The notes: generated by a model not told the origin, from the letters alone. 64,000 nt of DNA from Mesorhizobium sp. J8 (GCF_016591715.1 NZ_AP024109.1:3596001-3660000), one strand, 5' to 3'; counted from the first letter of the stretch, positions 10,675-22,488 are shown. Made by a program: numbers and translations.

Positions 10675-11178
10675 CTACTGGTTTGGAACCTGCGGGGTGA
10701 CCGGCAGGCTGACGCCATTGTTGGCAGGCGGCGTGGCCGGGTTCGCTGGCGCCGGAGCGGCCGGAGCAGGCGTTGTTGCCGGAGCGGGAGCGGAGTTGCC
10801 GTTGGCGAGCGGCGTGGTGGTGGTCGTTCCGCCGGACGGAGCCGCGGGAGCCGCGGGCTTGGAGGTGCCCACCGGCCCATTGGAACCCGGCAGTTGGTTG
10901 AGCACGCCGTTGCCCTGGCTGGACGTCGCCGGACGGTCGAGGATGTCGATCGGCTTCTCGCCGTAGCGGGCAAGGATCGATAGCGCCAGCGAGGTCACGA
11001 AGAAGGCCGCCGCCAGGATTGCGGTGGCTCGGGTCAGTGCGTTGGCGGCGCCTCGCGCCGTCATGAAGCCGGAACCGCCGCCGATGCCCAGGCCGCCGCC
11101 TTCGGAGCGCTGCAGCAGCACCACGCCGACAAGGGCGAGCACGACCATGAGGTGGATGACGATCAGTACGGTTTCCAT
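10675..11178 (-). CDS. secG: Preprotein translocase subunit SecG
   Basis: Inner-membrane auxiliary subunit of SecYEG. 167 residues: two transmembrane helices (METVLIVIHLMVVLALVGVV and an alanine-rich helix at about 52-72), separated by the diagnostic QRSEGGGLGIGGGSGF loop. The remaining ~90 residues form a Pro/Ala/Thr/Gly-rich tail (ANPATPPANN, PAPAAPAP), longer than the E. coli protein but usual in rhizobia. It follows tpiA on the same strand. Confidence 0.95.
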   Translation of the reverse strand: METVLIVIHLMVVLALVGVVLLQRSEGGGLGIGGGSGFMTARGAANALTRATAILAAAFFVTSLALSILARYGEKPIDILDRPATSSQGNGVLNQLPGSNGPVGTSKPAAPAAPSGGTTTTTPLANGNSAPAPATTPAPAAPAPANPATPPANNGVSLPVTPQVPNQ

Positions 11179-11339
11179 GATTTATCCTGGCGAGGCCAAG
11201 CGCTGCCGCGCATACGACCGGTGTTTTGGAGGCGGCTCCTTACAATGCTTTGGCGGCATTTCCAAGCCCGTGGCCGGGAATATGGGAAGCAATGCGGCCA
11301 ATACAACGATTTATGCCGCGCTAGTCCGGCAGGCGGTCT

Positions 11340-12107
11340 CTAAGCAATGTTCATGTAAGCTTCCGCTATCGCCAGGAAGTCGGCCGCCTTCAGGCTGGCG
11401 CCGCCGACCAGCGCGCCGTCGACATTCTCGACGCCGAGCAGTTCCACCGCATTGGAAGGCTTGACCGAGCCACCGTAAAGAATGCGCATCTTCGCCGCGG
11501 CATCGCCGAGCAACCCGGTCAGCTTGCCGCGGATATGCGCATGCGCCTCGGCGACGTCGGCCGCGGTCGGAGTCAGGCCGGTGCCGATCGCCCAGACCGG
11601 CTCATAGGCGATGATGGTGTTCGCGGCGGTGGCGCTGGTCGGAACCGACCCTTCGAGCTGGCGCGACAGGACGTCGAGCGTGGCGCCGGCCTCGCGCTCG
11701 GCGCGCGTCTCGCCGATGCAGATGATGGCCACCAGCCCCGCCCGCCAGGCGGCCGATGCCTTGGCATGGACCGTCGCGTCATTGTCGCCGAACAGCTCGC
11801 GGCGCTCCGAATGGCCGACGATCACATGGCTTGCGCCGGCGTCCTTGAGCATCTCGGCCGAAATCTCGCCGGTGAAGGCGCCGCTCTCCTTGGGATGACA
11901 ATCTTCTCCGCCGGCCCGCACCGGCGTGCGCGACAGGATCTCGGCGGCGCGCTGGAGCAAGGTCGCCGGCACGCACACCAGGGCCTCGGTCTCCGCGTCG
12001 AGTCCGCTCATGAACCCGTTGCCGATCGACCGCAGCTCGTTGAGCGAGGCGCTGGTGCCGTTCATTTTCCAGTTGCCGGCGACAAGCGGGCGGATTCCAG
12101 GGGTCAT
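11340..12107 (-). CDS. tpiA: Triosephosphate isomerase
   Basis: Interconverts dihydroxyacetone phosphate and glyceraldehyde 3-phosphate. 255 residues, the normal length. [10 protein letters not shown] opens the barrel with the catalytic Lys. The catalytic His lies in [13 protein letters not shown], the catalytic Glu in [11 protein letters not shown], and the phosphate loop is [11 protein letters not shown] 12107 is chosen over a start 21 codons upstream because it begins at the family N-terminus. It is divergent from ppiD and upstream of secG. Confidence 0.97.
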   Translation of the reverse strand: MTPGIRPLVAGNWKMNGTSASLNELRSIGNGFMSGLDAETEALVCVPATLLQRAAEILSRTPVRAGGEDCHPKESGAFTGEISAEMLKDAGASHVIVGHSERRELFGDNDATVHAKASAAWRAGLVAIICIGETRAEREAGATLDVLSRQLEGSVPTSATAANTIIAYEPVWAIGTGLTPTAADVAEAHAHIRGKLTGLLGDAAAKMRILYGGSVKPSNAVELLGVENVDGALVGGASLKAADFLAIAEAYMNIA

Positions 12108-12250
12108 GGGGCGCGTTCTCCGAGCGACATTAAGCAGCGCCCTCACTACCAAAATCAGGTCACAAAGCAATCGACAGTGGACCGGAAGGGCGCTATTGCG
12201 CTTGTTTCAGACTCGGCGCATGCGAAAATGCGCAAAAATCGGAAGTATGC

Positions 12251-14146
12251 ATGCTTGGTATATTGAGAAGCGCGGCGGGCACCTGGGTCGCGAAGGCGTT
12301 GCTGTCCTTGCTGGTGGTGAGCTTCCTCGCCTGGGGCGCGACCACGCGCATGGTGGGTGGCGTTCTCGGCGGTCATCACGCGGTGATCACGGCCGGCGGC
12401 ACCGAGGTCTCGATCAACGAGTACCGCCTCGCTTACGACCGCCAGCTCAGCCTTCTGTCGCAGCAATATGGCCAGCGCGTCACCCAGGAGCAGGCCAAGC
12501 TGCTCGGCGTCGACAACCAGGTACTGGCGCAGCTCGTTTCGGGCGCCGTGCTCGACGAGCAGGCGCGCAAGCTCGGCCTCGGCCTTTCCAAGGACCGGCT
12601 GGCGGAACTGACGCGCGAGGATCCGGCTTTCAAGGGTCCCAGCGGCCAGTTCGATCGCCGGACCTTCGAATATCTCCTGCGCCAGCTCGGCATGCGGCCT
12701 GAGGACTATCTCAAGAACCGCGCGCAGGTGGCCGTGCGCCAGCAGATCGTCGAGGCGATTTCCGATGGCCTGAAGGTGCCGCAGACGTTCCTGAAGGCGG
12801 TCTCGCTCTATCGCGGCGAGGATCGCACGATCGACTATCTCGTCCTGCCGAAGACCCTCGTGCAGCCGATCGAGGCGCCGTCCGACAGCTCCATCAACGC
12901 CTATTTCGACGCCAACAAGAAGACCTATGCCGCGCCGGAATACCGCAAATTCTCCTATGTGCGACTGGAGCCGCAGGATATCGCGGATCCCTCCGCGGTA
13001 ACCGACCAACAGGTCAGCGAGGACTACAACAAGAATATCGCGCGCTACACGATGCCCGAGATGCGCACCATCGAGCAGCTGGTGTTCAAGACGCCGGATG
13101 CGGCCAAGGCGGCTTATGATTCGCTTAAGGCAGGCGCCACTTTCGACAAGCTCATCACCGCCGAGGGCAAGACGCCGGCCGACACGCTGCTGGGCACGCT
13201 GTCGAAGGACAAGATCGCCGACAAGGCGGTCGCCGACGCGGCCTTCTCGCTCAATGCCAACGAGGTCAGCCCGGTCATCCAGGGCGCCTTCGGTCCCGTG
13301 CTCTTGCGCGTCACCGAGATCAAGCCGCAGGTGGTGAAGCCGCTTTCGGAAGTGTCCGCCCAGATCCGCAAGGACCTCGCGCTCACGGAAGCAAACCGCA
13401 TCCTGCTCGACGTCCATGACAGCTATGAGGACACCCGCGCCTCGGGCGCCTCGCTTGCCCAGGCCGCCGAGAAGCTGAAGCTCAAGGTCGTCACCATCGA
13501 TGCCATCGACCGTACCGGCCAGCGGCCGGACGGCACGGTCGTCAACGACCTGCCGGAATCGGCCGCGCTGATCAAAGCGGTGTTCGCCGCGGAACCCAAC
13601 ACCGAGAATGAAGGCCTGACCACCGCGGACAATGGCTTCGTCTTCTACGAGGTGCAGTCGGTCACGCCGGCGCGCGACCGCACGCTGGACGAGGTCCGCA
13701 AGAAGGTCGTCGCCGACTGGACGGAGGCCGAGACCGACAAGCGGCTCGACGCGAAGGCCAAGGAGCTGGAGAAGCGCCTCAAGGCCGGCACCACGCTCGA
13801 CGTCATCGCCGGCGAACTCAAGCTCGAAAAACAGACCAAGCGCGGGCTGAAGCGCGAAGCCGACGATGCCGATTTCGGCAAGGAGGGCGCTGCCGCCATG
13901 TTCAGCGTCGGCGAAGGCGGCACCGGCTTGATCCCCTCGCCCACCGGCGACGGCCAGATTCTGTTCAAGGTCGCCGAGGTTTTCGAGCCGGCGGGCGCCG
14001 ACGGCAGCGCGGTGCCGGAAGACGCGCAGAAATCCTTCGGCGCCGGCATGTCCGACGACCTGCTCGACCAGCTGGTGGCGCAGCTGCAATCGCAATACAA
14101 CGTCCGCGTCGACCCGAACGCCGTTTCGCAAGCACAGACACGATGA
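12251..14146 (+). CDS. ppiD: PpiD/SurA-type membrane-anchored peptidyl-prolyl isomerase
   Basis: A periplasmic folding factor at the Sec exit, 631 residues. One N-terminal membrane anchor at about 13-32 ([17 protein letters not shown]), a SurA_N-like chaperone region, a parvulin-type PPIC domain at about 265-365 ([19 protein letters not shown] to [13 protein letters not shown]), and a second chaperone-like region. GGAAG lies five bases before the ATG. Its stop overlaps the trpD start as ATGA, the alphaproteobacterial ppiD-trpD order. Confidence 0.92.
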   Translation: MLGILRSAAGTWVAKALLSLLVVSFLAWGATTRMVGGVLGGHHAVITAGGTEVSINEYRLAYDRQLSLLSQQYGQRVTQEQAKLLGVDNQVLAQLVSGAVLDEQARKLGLGLSKDRLAELTREDPAFKGPSGQFDRRTFEYLLRQLGMRPEDYLKNRAQVAVRQQIVEAISDGLKVPQTFLKAVSLYRGEDRTIDYLVLPKTLVQPIEAPSDSSINAYFDANKKTYAAPEYRKFSYVRLEPQDIADPSAVTDQQVSEDYNKNIARYTMPEMRTIEQLVFKTPDAAKAAYDSLKAGATFDKLITAEGKTPADTLLGTLSKDKIADKAVADAAFSLNANEVSPVIQGAFGPVLLRVTEIKPQVVKPLSEVSAQIRKDLALTEANRILLDVHDSYEDTRASGASLAQAAEKLKLKVVTIDAIDRTGQRPDGTVVNDLPESAALIKAVFAAEPNTENEGLTTADNGFVFYEVQSVTPARDRTLDEVRKKVVADWTEAETDKRLDAKAKELEKRLKAGTTLDVIAGELKLEKQTKRGLKREADDADFGKEGAAAMFSVGEGGTGLIPSPTGDGQILFKVAEVFEPAGADGSAVPEDAQKSFGAGMSDDLLDQLVAQLQSQYNVRVDPNAVSQAQTR

Positions 14147-15153
14147 GCGCGCTGAAGACACACATAGCCAAGGTCGCCGCGGGCACCGCGCTTTCCTTCG
14201 AGGAGGCCCGCGAGGCTTTCGACATCATCATGTCGGGCGATGCGACGCCCGGGCAGATCGGCGGCTTCCTGATGGCGCTGCGCGTGCGCGGCGAGACGGT
14301 GAGCGAGATATCCGGCGCGGTCGCCACGATGCGCGCCAAGATGCTGCGCGTCGAGGCGCCGCACGGCGCCATCGACATCGTCGGCACCGGCGGCGACAAT
14401 TCGCACTCGGTCAACATCTCGACCGCTTCGGCCTTCGTCATCGCCGCCGCCGGCGTGCCCGTCGCCAAACATGGCAATCGCGGCCTGTCCTCGCTGACCG
14501 GCTCCGCCGACGTGCTGACGGCGCTTGGCGTCAAGATCGATATCTCGCCGGAGATGATCGGCCGCTGCATCCACGAGGCCGGCGTCGGCTTCATGTTCGC
14601 GCCGGCGCATCATCCGGCGATGAAGCATGTCGGGCCGACCCGCGTCGAGCTTGGCACCCGCACCATCTTCAACCTGCTCGGACCGCTGTCGAACCCAGCC
14701 GGCGTCAGCCGCCAGATGGTCGGCGTTTTCCTGCCGGAATGGATCATGCCGGTGGCGGAGACGCTGAAGGCGCTGGGCGCCGAGCACGCCTGGGTCGTCC
14801 ATGGCGATGGCTATGACGAGATCACCACCACGGGCGAGACCCAGGTGGCGGAGCTTGCCGGCGGCGAGATCCGCAGCTTCACCCTGACGCCGGAAGCCGT
14901 CGGGTTGAAGCGGCACACCAAGGAAGAGCTGCGCGGCGGCGACGCGGCCTACAACGCCAAGGAATTGCGCGATATGCTGTGCGGCGCCGCCGGTGCTTAC
15001 CGCGACACGGTGCTGATGAATGCCGGCGCCGGGCTGGTCGTAGCCGGCAAGGCGACGACTTTGGCCGACGGCATCGCGGCGGCGGCACAAGCGATCGACA
15101 GCGGCCGCGCGCTTGGTGTGCTGGACAAGCTGGTCGAGATTTCGAACGGATAA
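14143..15153 (+). CDS. trpD: Anthranilate phosphoribosyltransferase
   Basis: Second step of tryptophan synthesis: anthranilate plus PRPP gives phosphoribosylanthranilate. 336 residues. The PRPP-binding glycine loop GTGGDN, the KHGNR motif and the [13 protein letters not shown] segment are all present. It overlaps ppiD by four bases and is followed four bases later by trpC. No trp leader or attenuator was seen before it. Confidence 0.97.
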   Translation: MSALKTHIAKVAAGTALSFEEAREAFDIIMSGDATPGQIGGFLMALRVRGETVSEISGAVATMRAKMLRVEAPHGAIDIVGTGGDNSHSVNISTASAFVIAAAGVPVAKHGNRGLSSLTGSADVLTALGVKIDISPEMIGRCIHEAGVGFMFAPAHHPAMKHVGPTRVELGTRTIFNLLGPLSNPAGVSRQMVGVFLPEWIMPVAETLKALGAEHAWVVHGDGYDEITTTGETQVAELAGGEIRSFTLTPEAVGLKRHTKEELRGGDAAYNAKELRDMLCGAAGAYRDTVLMNAGAGLVVAGKATTLADGIAAAAQAIDSGRALGVLDKLVEISNG

Positions 15154-15157
15154 GGCC

Positions 15158-15970
15158 TTGTCGGATATCCTGCGCAAGATCGAAGCCTACAAGCGCGACG
15201 AGATCGCTGCGGCGAAAGCGAAAGTACCGCTGGCCGAGATCAAGGCGCGGGCAAAGGATGCCGGTGCGACGCGCGGTTTTTTAGCGGCGCTTGAGGCGAA
15301 GCACAGAGCGGGAAGCTTCGGCCTGATCGCCGAAATCAAGAAGGCCAGCCCTTCCAAGGGTTTGATCCGTGCCGATTTCGATCCACCGGCGCTGGCCAAG
15401 GCATACCAGCAAGGTGGCGCCGCCTGCCTTTCGGTACTTACTGACGCCCCTTCTTTCCAGGGCGCTCCGGAATTTCTCACCAATGCGCGCCAGGCGGTGT
15501 CCCTGCCCGCGTTGCGTAAGGATTTCCTGTTCGACCCTTACCAGGTCTACGAAGCACGCGCCTGGGGCGCAGACGCCATCCTGATCATCATGGCAAGCGT
15601 GGACGATGCCCTGGCGGGCGAATTGGAAGCGACCGCATTCGAACTCGGGATGGACGCGCTGATCGAGGTGCATGACGAGGCCGAAACGGAGCGCGCGCTG
15701 AAATTGTCGTCGCGGCTGATCGGCATCAACAATCGCAATTTGCGAACCTTCGAGACCAGCCTTGAGACCTCCGAGCGGTTGGCGCCTATGGTGCCGGGCG
15801 GCTACCTGCTGGTCGGCGAGAGCGGCATCTTCACCCACGGCGACTGCCTCAGGTTGCAGAAGACCGGCATCAGCACCTTTCTCGTCGGCGAGAGCCTGAT
15901 GCGGCAGGCGGACGTGGCCGCGGCGACCAAGCTTCTGCTGACAGGCAAGCCACCGGCCGAGGCCATCTGA
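15158..15970 (+). CDS. trpC: Indole-3-glycerol phosphate synthase (TTG start)
   Basis: Fourth step of tryptophan synthesis. 270 residues of a TIM barrel with [15 protein letters not shown], the catalytic Lys in LRKDFLFD, and [10 protein letters not shown]. The family N-terminus [14 protein letters not shown] is reached with a TTG codon at 15158, four bases after the trpD stop, with AAGG just upstream. An upstream GTG/ATG start would read into trpD in another frame and add residues foreign to the family. It is one base from moaC. Confidence 0.95.
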   Translation: MSDILRKIEAYKRDEIAAAKAKVPLAEIKARAKDAGATRGFLAALEAKHRAGSFGLIAEIKKASPSKGLIRADFDPPALAKAYQQGGAACLSVLTDAPSFQGAPEFLTNARQAVSLPALRKDFLFDPYQVYEARAWGADAILIIMASVDDALAGELEATAFELGMDALIEVHDEAETERALKLSSRLIGINNRNLRTFETSLETSERLAPMVPGGYLLVGESGIFTHGDCLRLQKTGISTFLVGESLMRQADVAAATKLLLTGKPPAEAI

Positions 15971-15971
15971 G

Positions 15972-16448
15972 ATGGCCCTCACCCATCTCGGCGCCAAGGG
16001 CGAAGCCAACATGGTCGATGTCGGCGACAAGGCCGAGACCACACGCACGGCAATCGCCGAAGGTTTTGTCACCATGCGGCCTGAAACGCTGGAGATGATT
16101 CTGGCCGGCGACGCCAAGAAGGGCGATGTGCTGGGCACGGCGCGCATCGCCGGCATCATGGCGGCGAAGAAGACGCATGAGCTGATCCCGCTTTGCCATC
16201 CGCTGCTTCTCACCAAAGTGGCCGTCGACATCGAGCCGGACCGCACACTGCCTGGCCTCAGGGTCACCGCGCTTGCCCGCGTCACTGGCAAGACCGGCGT
16301 GGAAATGGAGGCGCTGACCGCCGCTTCGGTCGCGTGCCTCACCATCTATGACATGGCCAAGGCGGCGGACCGCGGCATGGTCATTTCCGGTATTCGGCTG
16401 GTCGAGAAGACCGGCGGCAAGTCCGGCGACTATAAGGCGGATGCCTGA
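15972..16448 (+). CDS. moaC: Cyclic pyranopterin monophosphate synthase
   Basis: Acts with MoaA in the first step of molybdenum cofactor synthesis. 158 residues, the full family length, with [14 protein letters not shown], the LIPLCHPL active-site segment and [12 protein letters not shown]. It starts one base after trpC and ends in a TGATG overlap with moeA, so trp and moco genes share one operon. Confidence 0.97.
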   Translation: MALTHLGAKGEANMVDVGDKAETTRTAIAEGFVTMRPETLEMILAGDAKKGDVLGTARIAGIMAAKKTHELIPLCHPLLLTKVAVDIEPDRTLPGLRVTALARVTGKTGVEMEALTAASVACLTIYDMAKAADRGMVISGIRLVEKTGGKSGDYKADA

Positions 16449-17653
16449 TGGCCCTGGTTCCGGTCGCCGAAGCGCTCGAACGCCTGCTCGACAGCGTGGC
16501 GCCTTTACCGGGCGAAAGCATTCCGCTGGCGGACGCGGCCGGGCGGGTCCTGGCGGAACCGGTTGTGGCGCTGCGCACGCAGCCGCCCTTCAACGCCTCG
16601 GCGATGGACGGCTACGCTGCGCGCTCCGCCGATGTTGCCGCTGCGCCGGCGTGGCTTGAAGTCATCGGCATGGCGCCGGCCGGGCGCGGCTTTTCCGGGA
16701 CCGTCGGCGACGGCCAGGCCGTGCGCATCTTCACCGGCGCGCCGCTGCCTGAAGGCGCCGACACCATCGTCATCCAGGAAAACGTCCGTGATCTCGGCAG
16801 TGGCCGGATCGAGGTGACGGAACCGACCGCGCAAGCACGCAATGTGCGCCGCCGCGGGCTCGACTTCGTCGAAGGCGACGTGCTGCTCGAAAAGGGCCGT
16901 GTGCTCGATGCCGCAGCCCTCTCGCTGGCAGCCTCGGCCAACCATCCCGCCTTGAATGTCGTACGCCGGCCGCTGGTCGCGATCATCGCCACCGGCGACG
17001 AATTGCTGCCGCCGGGCAGCACGCTCGGCCCCGACCAGATCATCTCGTCCAACGCCTATGGCGTTGCCGCCGCCGCCCAGTCGGTCGGCGCGCGTGCGCT
17101 CGATCTCGGCATCGCGGCGGACCGTAAGGAGGCTATCGCCGCGCTGGTCAGGAAAGCGGTCGAGGCTAACGCCGATGTCATCGTCACGCTCGGCGGCGCC
17201 TCGGTGGGCGATCACGACCTGATCCACGACGTGCTGACCGGCGAAGGCATGAAGCTCGACTTCTGGAAGATCGCCATGCGCCCGGGCAAACCGCTGATGT
17301 TCGGCCGGCTTGGCAATGTCCGCTGCATCGGCCTGCCCGGCAACCCGGTGGCCAGCATCGTCTGCTCGCAGCTGTTCCTCAAGCCGCTGCTTGCCCGGCT
17401 AGGCGGCCGCGACCATAAGCAGGACGTGCGGACGGCCCGGCTGGGCGCAGCGATGCAGGCCAACGATCTCAGGCAGGACTATGTGCGCGCCGTGGTGCGC
17501 GACAATGATGGCACGCTCGTTGCTACCCCTTTCGGCATCCAGGACTCCTCGATGCTGAGGATGCTCGCCGATGCCAACGGCCTGATCGTGCGCGAGCCCT
17601 TCGCGCCGGCCGCCGAGACCGGCGCCGAATGCCGCGTCCTGATGTTACGCTGA
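16448..17653 (+). CDS. moeA: Molybdopterin molybdenumtransferase
   Basis: Inserts molybdate into adenylylated molybdopterin. 401 residues with the MoeA N-terminal domains ([26 protein letters not shown]), the central molybdopterin-binding domain marked by [12 protein letters not shown] and GGASVGDHD, and the C-terminal beta domain. It overlaps moaC by one base (TGATG). The lexA promoter begins ~35 bases past its stop. Confidence 0.97.
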   Translation: MALVPVAEALERLLDSVAPLPGESIPLADAAGRVLAEPVVALRTQPPFNASAMDGYAARSADVAAAPAWLEVIGMAPAGRGFSGTVGDGQAVRIFTGAPLPEGADTIVIQENVRDLGSGRIEVTEPTAQARNVRRRGLDFVEGDVLLEKGRVLDAAALSLAASANHPALNVVRRPLVAIIATGDELLPPGSTLGPDQIISSNAYGVAAAAQSVGARALDLGIAADRKEAIAALVRKAVEANADVIVTLGGASVGDHDLIHDVLTGEGMKLDFWKIAMRPGKPLMFGRLGNVRCIGLPGNPVASIVCSQLFLKPLLARLGGRDHKQDVRTARLGAAMQANDLRQDYVRAVVRDNDGTLVATPFGIQDSSMLRMLADANGLIVREPFAPAAETGAECRVLMLR

Positions 17654-17688
17654 ACAAAACGTCAACAAATTCACTAAACTTTAAACGG

Positions 17689-17717
17689 TTGCGGAACACA
17701 ACTGGAACAGATAGTGT
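17689..17717 (+). promoter_or_regulatory. Putative lexA promoter
   Basis: TTGCGG (17689-17694), 17 bases, TAGTGT (17712-17717), 53 bases before the lexA ATG. The -10 element is weak. The SOS box lies in the spacer, as expected for autorepression. Confidence 0.5.
17694..17708 (+). promoter_or_regulatory. Alphaproteobacterial SOS box (LexA operator) of lexA
   Basis: GAAC-ACAACTG-GAAC is an exact GAAC-N7-GAAC direct repeat, which is the LexA-binding motif (GTTC-N7-GTTC on the other strand) of alphaproteobacteria. A second near match, GTTC-N7-GTTT, lies at 17720-17734. Confidence 0.85.
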
Positions 17718-17769
17718 TTGTTCTGGGTTTGTTTTTCTGATTCTGGTTTCAGAACCCGTGGGGGCCGCC

Positions 17770-18510
17770 ATGCTGACGCGCAAACAACATGAACTTCTGA
17801 TGTTCATCCACGAAAGGCTGAAGGAAAGCGGGATTCCGCCGTCTTTCGACGAGATGAAGGAAGCGCTCGATCTCGCCTCCAAATCCGGCATCCACCGGCT
17901 GATCACGGCGCTGGAGGAACGCGGCTTCATTCGCCGGCTGCCGAACCGGGCGCGCGCGCTGGAAGTGCTGCGCCTGCCCGACTCGATCGCCCCCGGCCTC
18001 AATGCGGCGAAGAAGTTTTCGCCGAGCGTCATCCAGGGCAGCCTGGGTCAGAACAATCTCAGCCGTCAGGTGAAGCCCGCTACCGCATCGCGCACCCCGA
18101 CGCCAAGCAATGACGACGATGCCGGCTCGGCAGTGTCCATCCCGGTGATGGGCCGCATTGCCGCCGGCGTGCCGATCGACGCCATTCAGCATCAGACGCA
18201 TTCGATCACCGTTCCGCCGGACATGATCGCCGGCGGGGAGCATTACGCGCTGGAGGTCAAGGGCGACTCGATGATCGAGGCCGGCATCTTCGATGGCGAC
18301 ACTGTCATCATCCGCAACGCCAACACGGCAAGCCCGGGCGAGATCGTGGTGGCACTAGTCGACGACGAGGAAGCGACGCTCAAGCGCTTCCGCCGCAAGG
18401 GAGCCTCGATCGCGCTGGAGGCGGCCAACCCGGCCTACGAGACCCGCATCTTCGGGCCGGACCGAGTGAAGGTGCAGGGTAAGCTTGTCGGGTTGATCCG
18501 CCGCTACTGA
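17770..18510 (+). CDS. lexA: LexA repressor of the SOS response
   Basis: 246 residues. N-terminal winged helix ([40 protein letters not shown]), a linker of the longer alphaproteobacterial type, then the S24 self-cleavage domain. The Ala132-Gly133 cleavage site (RIAAGVPID), catalytic Ser167 (KGDSMIEAG) and Lys205 ([10 protein letters not shown]) are intact. ATG 17770 is chosen; an upstream in-frame start would run through the SOS box. Its 3' end overlaps convergent comEC by seven bases. Confidence 0.97.
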   Translation: MLTRKQHELLMFIHERLKESGIPPSFDEMKEALDLASKSGIHRLITALEERGFIRRLPNRARALEVLRLPDSIAPGLNAAKKFSPSVIQGSLGQNNLSRQVKPATASRTPTPSNDDDAGSAVSIPVMGRIAAGVPIDAIQHQTHSITVPPDMIAGGEHYALEVKGDSMIEAGIFDGDTVIIRNANTASPGEIVVALVDDEEATLKRFRRKGASIALEAANPAYETRIFGPDRVKVQGKLVGLIRRY

Positions 18511-20924
18511 TCCGGTTGTGAAGATTTCGCATCCGTCCGCTCAGGCTTTTGATAGGGCGGCAATCCTCTCGCTTCGCGCGTATATTTCCGCTGCTCGTGC
18601 CAGGGCCGATATGGCTCTTCCACCGCATAACGAACGGCCGGCCGCGCGGTTGCCGATTGCGGATCGAAGAAGACGGCGGCGCTGCCGTCAAGCGCCAGTT
18701 GCCGCTTGGTGACGACAAGCACGCGCGGATCCCAGCAGGGATTGTAGGCCGTGGCGTCATTGATGACGATGAGGTCGGCGAAGCCGCAGGCCGGCCGGGC
18801 GTTGTCGCGGTTCTCCACGAGGGCGACGATGGCGCCGGACGGATGCCGGCCGATGCAGAGATCGCCCGTGCAGTAGAAAGGCGACCCCGGCGGCAGATCG
18901 ACGGGGTCGGCGATGTCGAGAGCGTCCTTGGCGAATGTCTCTGGCGGCACGATTGTCTCGGCTTTCAGCGCACGTTTCCAGTTGTCAGTCGTGAACTCGT
19001 TGGAGCGTTCGCGATTGACGGCAAGCTCCCCGCCGCCGATCGGCATCGCGACCAGATGCGCGTCTTCCGAGATCAGCACGTCCGGCGTGCGCACATGCGG
19101 AATGGCCAGCAGCGCGGCGAGCGCGAAGGGAACGGCGGCAAGCCTCAGCCAGGTAGTGGCCATGGTCGCGATGACCAGCGCGATCGTCGCCAGCAGCACC
19201 GACTGGATCGAGATCAGCCCGACGGCGTCGACCGGCGAGCGCTCGGATATCCACGCCGAAATGGCGATCATCACCGTCAACCCCTTGCCCATGACAAAGA
19301 GGAACGGACCGTCAAAGCCGAAGGGCATGGCCAGCGCGCTCAACACGGCAAATGGCATGACGATCAGCGAGACGATCGGCATCACCGCCAGATTGGCGAG
19401 CAGGCTGAGCGGCGACACGCGCTGGAAGTGCCAGATCGCAAACAGCAACGTCGCGCTGCCCGCGATGAGCGAGGTCACGGCGGCGCCACCCACGCCAACC
19501 GCCAGTTTTCGCGACAGGAACCTCACGAACGAACGCTTTGCCGGCGGCACGGTCGCTTTGCCAGCGCGATAGTCGGCAAAGCCAGCATAGGCGCCGACCA
19601 GGGCCGCGGTGGCGGCGAAGGACATCTGGAAGCTCGGGCCGACCACTTCGTGCGGCGACACAAGGATGACGGCAATCGCCGAGATCGCCAGGTTGCGCAT
19701 GGTGAGCGCCGCGCGGTCGAAGAGCATCGCGGCGAGCATCACGGCGAGCATGATGAAGCTTCGCTCGGCCGCCACCACGATGCCGGAGATGACGAGATAG
19801 GCAGCGATCGAGAGGAGCGCGATCCCGGCCGCGTATTTCTTTACCGGCCGCCGCGACGAGAAATCGGGAAACAGCGCGAAGGCGCCGCGCAAAAGCACCA
19901 TGATCGTGCCGGCGACCAGCGCCATGTGCAGGCCGGAAATCGAGATGATGTGATAGATCCCGGTGCGGCGCATCGACTCGTTGATTTCTTCCGGAATGCC
20001 GGCGCGCACGCCGACGATTAGCGCCGCCGCGATCTCGCCCTCGGACCCTCCGATGCTGCTCCTGATGTGATCGGCGATCCCTTCGCGCGCGTTCTCGATT
20101 GCCGATGCCACACGCGCGCCAAAAGGCGCCTCCACCGGCGCGACAAGTTTCGGATCGCCCAGGAAGAAACCGCTGCCGCCGATGCCGGCAAAGTAGCTGT
20201 CGAAGGAAAAGTCGTAGCTGTCCGGCCGAACCGGACCGGTCGGCGGCAGCAGCTTCGCATGGCCCGTCAGCATCGATCCGGCCGTCATGCCGGGCGGGAT
20301 CCTGCGCGCCGACAGCCTGACGCGGTCCGGCGCGTAGCGCAGCTTCGGATGCTCCGTGGAGATCAGATCGATGGTCAGCCGCACACGGCCATTGGCCATC
20401 GCCTCGGCGATGACGAGGCGGCCCGTCAGCCGCGTCTGGATTTCGGAGCCCAGCATCGGCGTCGCCATCCGCCAGGTCTCAACCTTGGCCGCCAGAAAGC
20501 CGAGCGCGCAGAAGAGCGATGCCATGAAGACAAGATGCGTTCTCTGCCAGGAGCGCGACACCGCCGCGCAGACAGCCATCAGAGCCACCGCTGCAAGCGG
20601 CCTGTAGAGATCCGGCTCGGTGCTCAGCGAAAAGTAATAGATCACGCCGGCGGCCAGGAACACCGGCACCAGCAGGAAGCCGACGCCGCGATCGAGCTCG
20701 ATGGTGGCGGCGACCGCAACGCTTCGGCGCAGCGCTGGCAGCGAAAGGCGGCCAAGCTTTTTGCGGATCCTGCCGACGATCCCTGTTGGCAAGACTGGCT
20801 GCAGCGCGCCGCCACCGGGCGGCGGTGGTTCGGCGGGTGGACGGAGTTCCGGAAGCGAAAGCGGCGCTTCCGCGGTGGGCTCGGCATGGGCAAACATCAG
20901 GCGCTCGCTAACGCCTGCTGTCAT
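18504..20924 (-). CDS. comEC: ComEC/Rec2-family DNA uptake channel protein
   Basis: Inner-membrane protein of about 806 residues. The N-terminal half has membrane segments and a DUF4131-like OB region; the competence domain carries [35 protein letters not shown] (described here in overlapping parts) and many helices. The last ~200 residues, where a metallo-beta-lactamase domain sits in Gram-positive ComEC, show no HxHxDH motif; a short degenerate remnant ([25 protein letters not shown]) may be present. ATG 20924 is chosen because GGAGGAGGGCGGGGG precedes it; ATG 20963 is an alternative. It overlaps lexA tail to tail. Confidence 0.88.
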   Translation of the reverse strand: MTAGVSERLMFAHAEPTAEAPLSLPELRPPAEPPPPGGGALQPVLPTGIVGRIRKKLGRLSLPALRRSVAVAATIELDRGVGFLLVPVFLAAGVIYYFSLSTEPDLYRPLAAVALMAVCAAVSRSWQRTHLVFMASLFCALGFLAAKVETWRMATPMLGSEIQTRLTGRLVIAEAMANGRVRLTIDLISTEHPKLRYAPDRVRLSARRIPPGMTAGSMLTGHAKLLPPTGPVRPDSYDFSFDSYFAGIGGSGFFLGDPKLVAPVEAPFGARVASAIENAREGIADHIRSSIGGSEGEIAAALIVGVRAGIPEEINESMRRTGIYHIISISGLHMALVAGTIMVLLRGAFALFPDFSSRRPVKKYAAGIALLSIAAYLVISGIVVAAERSFIMLAVMLAAMLFDRAALTMRNLAISAIAVILVSPHEVVGPSFQMSFAATAALVGAYAGFADYRAGKATVPPAKRSFVRFLSRKLAVGVGGAAVTSLIAGSATLLFAIWHFQRVSPLSLLANLAVMPIVSLIVMPFAVLSALAMPFGFDGPFLFVMGKGLTVMIAISAWISERSPVDAVGLISIQSVLLATIALVIATMATTWLRLAAVPFALAALLAIPHVRTPDVLISEDAHLVAMPIGGGELAVNRERSNEFTTDNWKRALKAETIVPPETFAKDALDIADPVDLPPGSPFYCTGDLCIGRHPSGAIVALVENRDNARPACGFADLIVINDATAYNPCWDPRVLVVTKRQLALDGSAAVFFDPQSATARPAVRYAVEEPYRPWHEQRKYTREARGLPPYQKPERTDAKSSQPDQ

Positions 20925-21063
20925 TCCCCCGCCCTCCTCCGCGCCCCGGCCACGTCCAGCCATCGGGTCTGCCCCTTGCGCCCCAGACCGCCTATGCTAC
21001 ATGAACGCCGGTCGCGTGGAAGTCTGCGCGAAACTGCATTTTTCAGTGCTTCTCGAGAGTTTC

Positions 21064-22488
21064 ATGTCCGACAAGGTCGTCACACGTTTTGCCCCCTCGC
21101 CCACAGGCTATCTACATATCGGCGGGGCGCGCACGGCGCTGTTCAACTGGCTGTACGCCAAGCACACCGGCGGCACGATGCTTTTGCGCATCGAGGACAC
21201 CGATCGCGAGCGCTCAACCGAAGCCGCCACGGCCGCCATTCTCGACGGTCTGACCTGGCTTGGCCTTTCCTGGGACGGCGATGCCGTCTCGCAGTTCGAG
21301 CGCGCGCCGCGCCATCGCGAGGTGGCCGAGGAGCTCGTGCGCATGGGCAAGGCCTATTACAGCTATGAGACGCCGGCGGAGCTGGAAGCGATGCGCGAGG
21401 CGGCCCGCGCCAAGGGCCTGCCGCCGCGTTACAACGGCCAGTGGCGCGACCGCGATCCGTCCGAGGCCCCGGCAGGCGTCAAGGGCGCCATCCGCATCAA
21501 GGCGCCGACCGAAGGCGAGACGGTCGTTCAGGACCGCGTGCAGGGCGAGGTGCGCTTTCCCAACAAGGATCTCGACGACTTCATCATCCTGCGTTCGGAC
21601 GGCAACCCGACCTATATGCACGCCGTCGTCGTCGACGATCACGACATGGGTGTCACGCATATCATCCGCGGCGACGATCACCTGACCAACGCCGCGCGCC
21701 AGACGGTGATCTACAACGCCATGGGCTGGGCGGTGCCGTCGATGTCGCACATACCGCTGATCCACGGCGCCGACGGCGCCAAGCTGTCGAAGCGGCATGG
21801 CGCGCTGGGCGTCGAGGCCTATCGCGCCATGGGCTACCTGCCCGAGGCCTTGCTCAACTATCTGGCGCGACTCGGCTGGAGCCATGGCGATGACGAGGTG
21901 ATGTCGATCAAGGACATGATAGCCTGGTTCGATATCGGCGACGTCAACAAGGGCGCGGCCCGCTTCGATTTCGCCAAGCTCGAGGCGCTGAACGGCGTGC
22001 ATATGCGCAGGATGGACGATCGCGCGCTGTTCGACATCTTCGTCGCCACTCTGCCTTATCTCGAGGGGGGCCCGGCGCTTGCCGCGAGGCTCGATGACAA
22101 GCGCAAGGCGCAGCTGCTCGCCGCCATGCCCGGCCTCAAGGAGCGGGCCAAGACCCTGGTCGAGCTGGTCGACGGCGCTGGTTTCCTGTTCGCGGAGCGG
22201 CCTTTGCCGCTCGACGAGAAGGCGGCGGGCTTGCTCAGCGCGGATGCGCGCGCGATTCTGCGCGGCGCGCATGGCGCATTGTCTTCCATCCATGGTGACT
22301 GGAGCGCCGCTTCGGCGGAGGCCGCGATCCGGGAGTTCGCGCAGGCTGGCGGACACAAGCTCGGCGCCGTGGCCCAGCCGCTCAGAGCCGCGCTGACCGG
22401 TCGCAGCACCTCGCCCGGCGTGTTCGACGTGCTGGCCGTTCTGGGCCGCCAGGAAAGCCTGGCTCGCATTGGCGATCAAATCGATTAG
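21064..22488 (+). CDS. gltX: Glutamyl-tRNA synthetase
   Basis: Charges tRNA-Glu (in bacteria with GatCAB often tRNA-Gln too; gatC and gatA are in this window). 474 residues. Class I signature HIGG in [17 protein letters not shown] at about 10-26 and a KLSKRHG loop near 240 are intact. ATG 21064 begins the standard [16 protein letters not shown]-terminus; in-frame starts further upstream would overlap the comEC leader. It is divergent from comEC with ~140 bases between. Confidence 0.97.
   Translation: MSDKVVTRFAPSPTGYLHIGGARTALFNWLYAKHTGGTMLLRIEDTDRERSTEAATAAILDGLTWLGLSWDGDAVSQFERAPRHREVAEELVRMGKAYYSYETPAELEAMREAARAKGLPPRYNGQWRDRDPSEAPAGVKGAIRIKAPTEGETVVQDRVQGEVRFPNKDLDDFIILRSDGNPTYMHAVVVDDHDMGVTHIIRGDDHLTNAARQTVIYNAMGWAVPSMSHIPLIHGADGAKLSKRHGALGVEAYRAMGYLPEALLNYLARLGWSHGDDEVMSIKDMIAWFDIGDVNKGAARFDFAKLEALNGVHMRRMDDRALFDIFVATLPYLEGGPALAARLDDKRKAQLLAAMPGLKERAKTLVELVDGAGFLFAERPLPLDEKAAGLLSADARAILRGAHGALSSIHGDWSAASAEAAIREFAQAGGHKLGAVAQPLRAALTGRSTSPGVFDVLAVLGRQESLARIGDQID

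Noticed and set aside
12216..12233. GCGCAT-GCGAAA-ATGCGC hairpin as a terminator near ppiD
   Set aside because: It lies just upstream of the ppiD start and is followed by A residues, not T; it may affect translation but is not a terminator.
12155..14161. A 668-codon open frame on the minus strand opposite ppiD
   Set aside because: Shadow of ppiD; no recognisable domain, and its start lies in the tpiA-ppiD control region.
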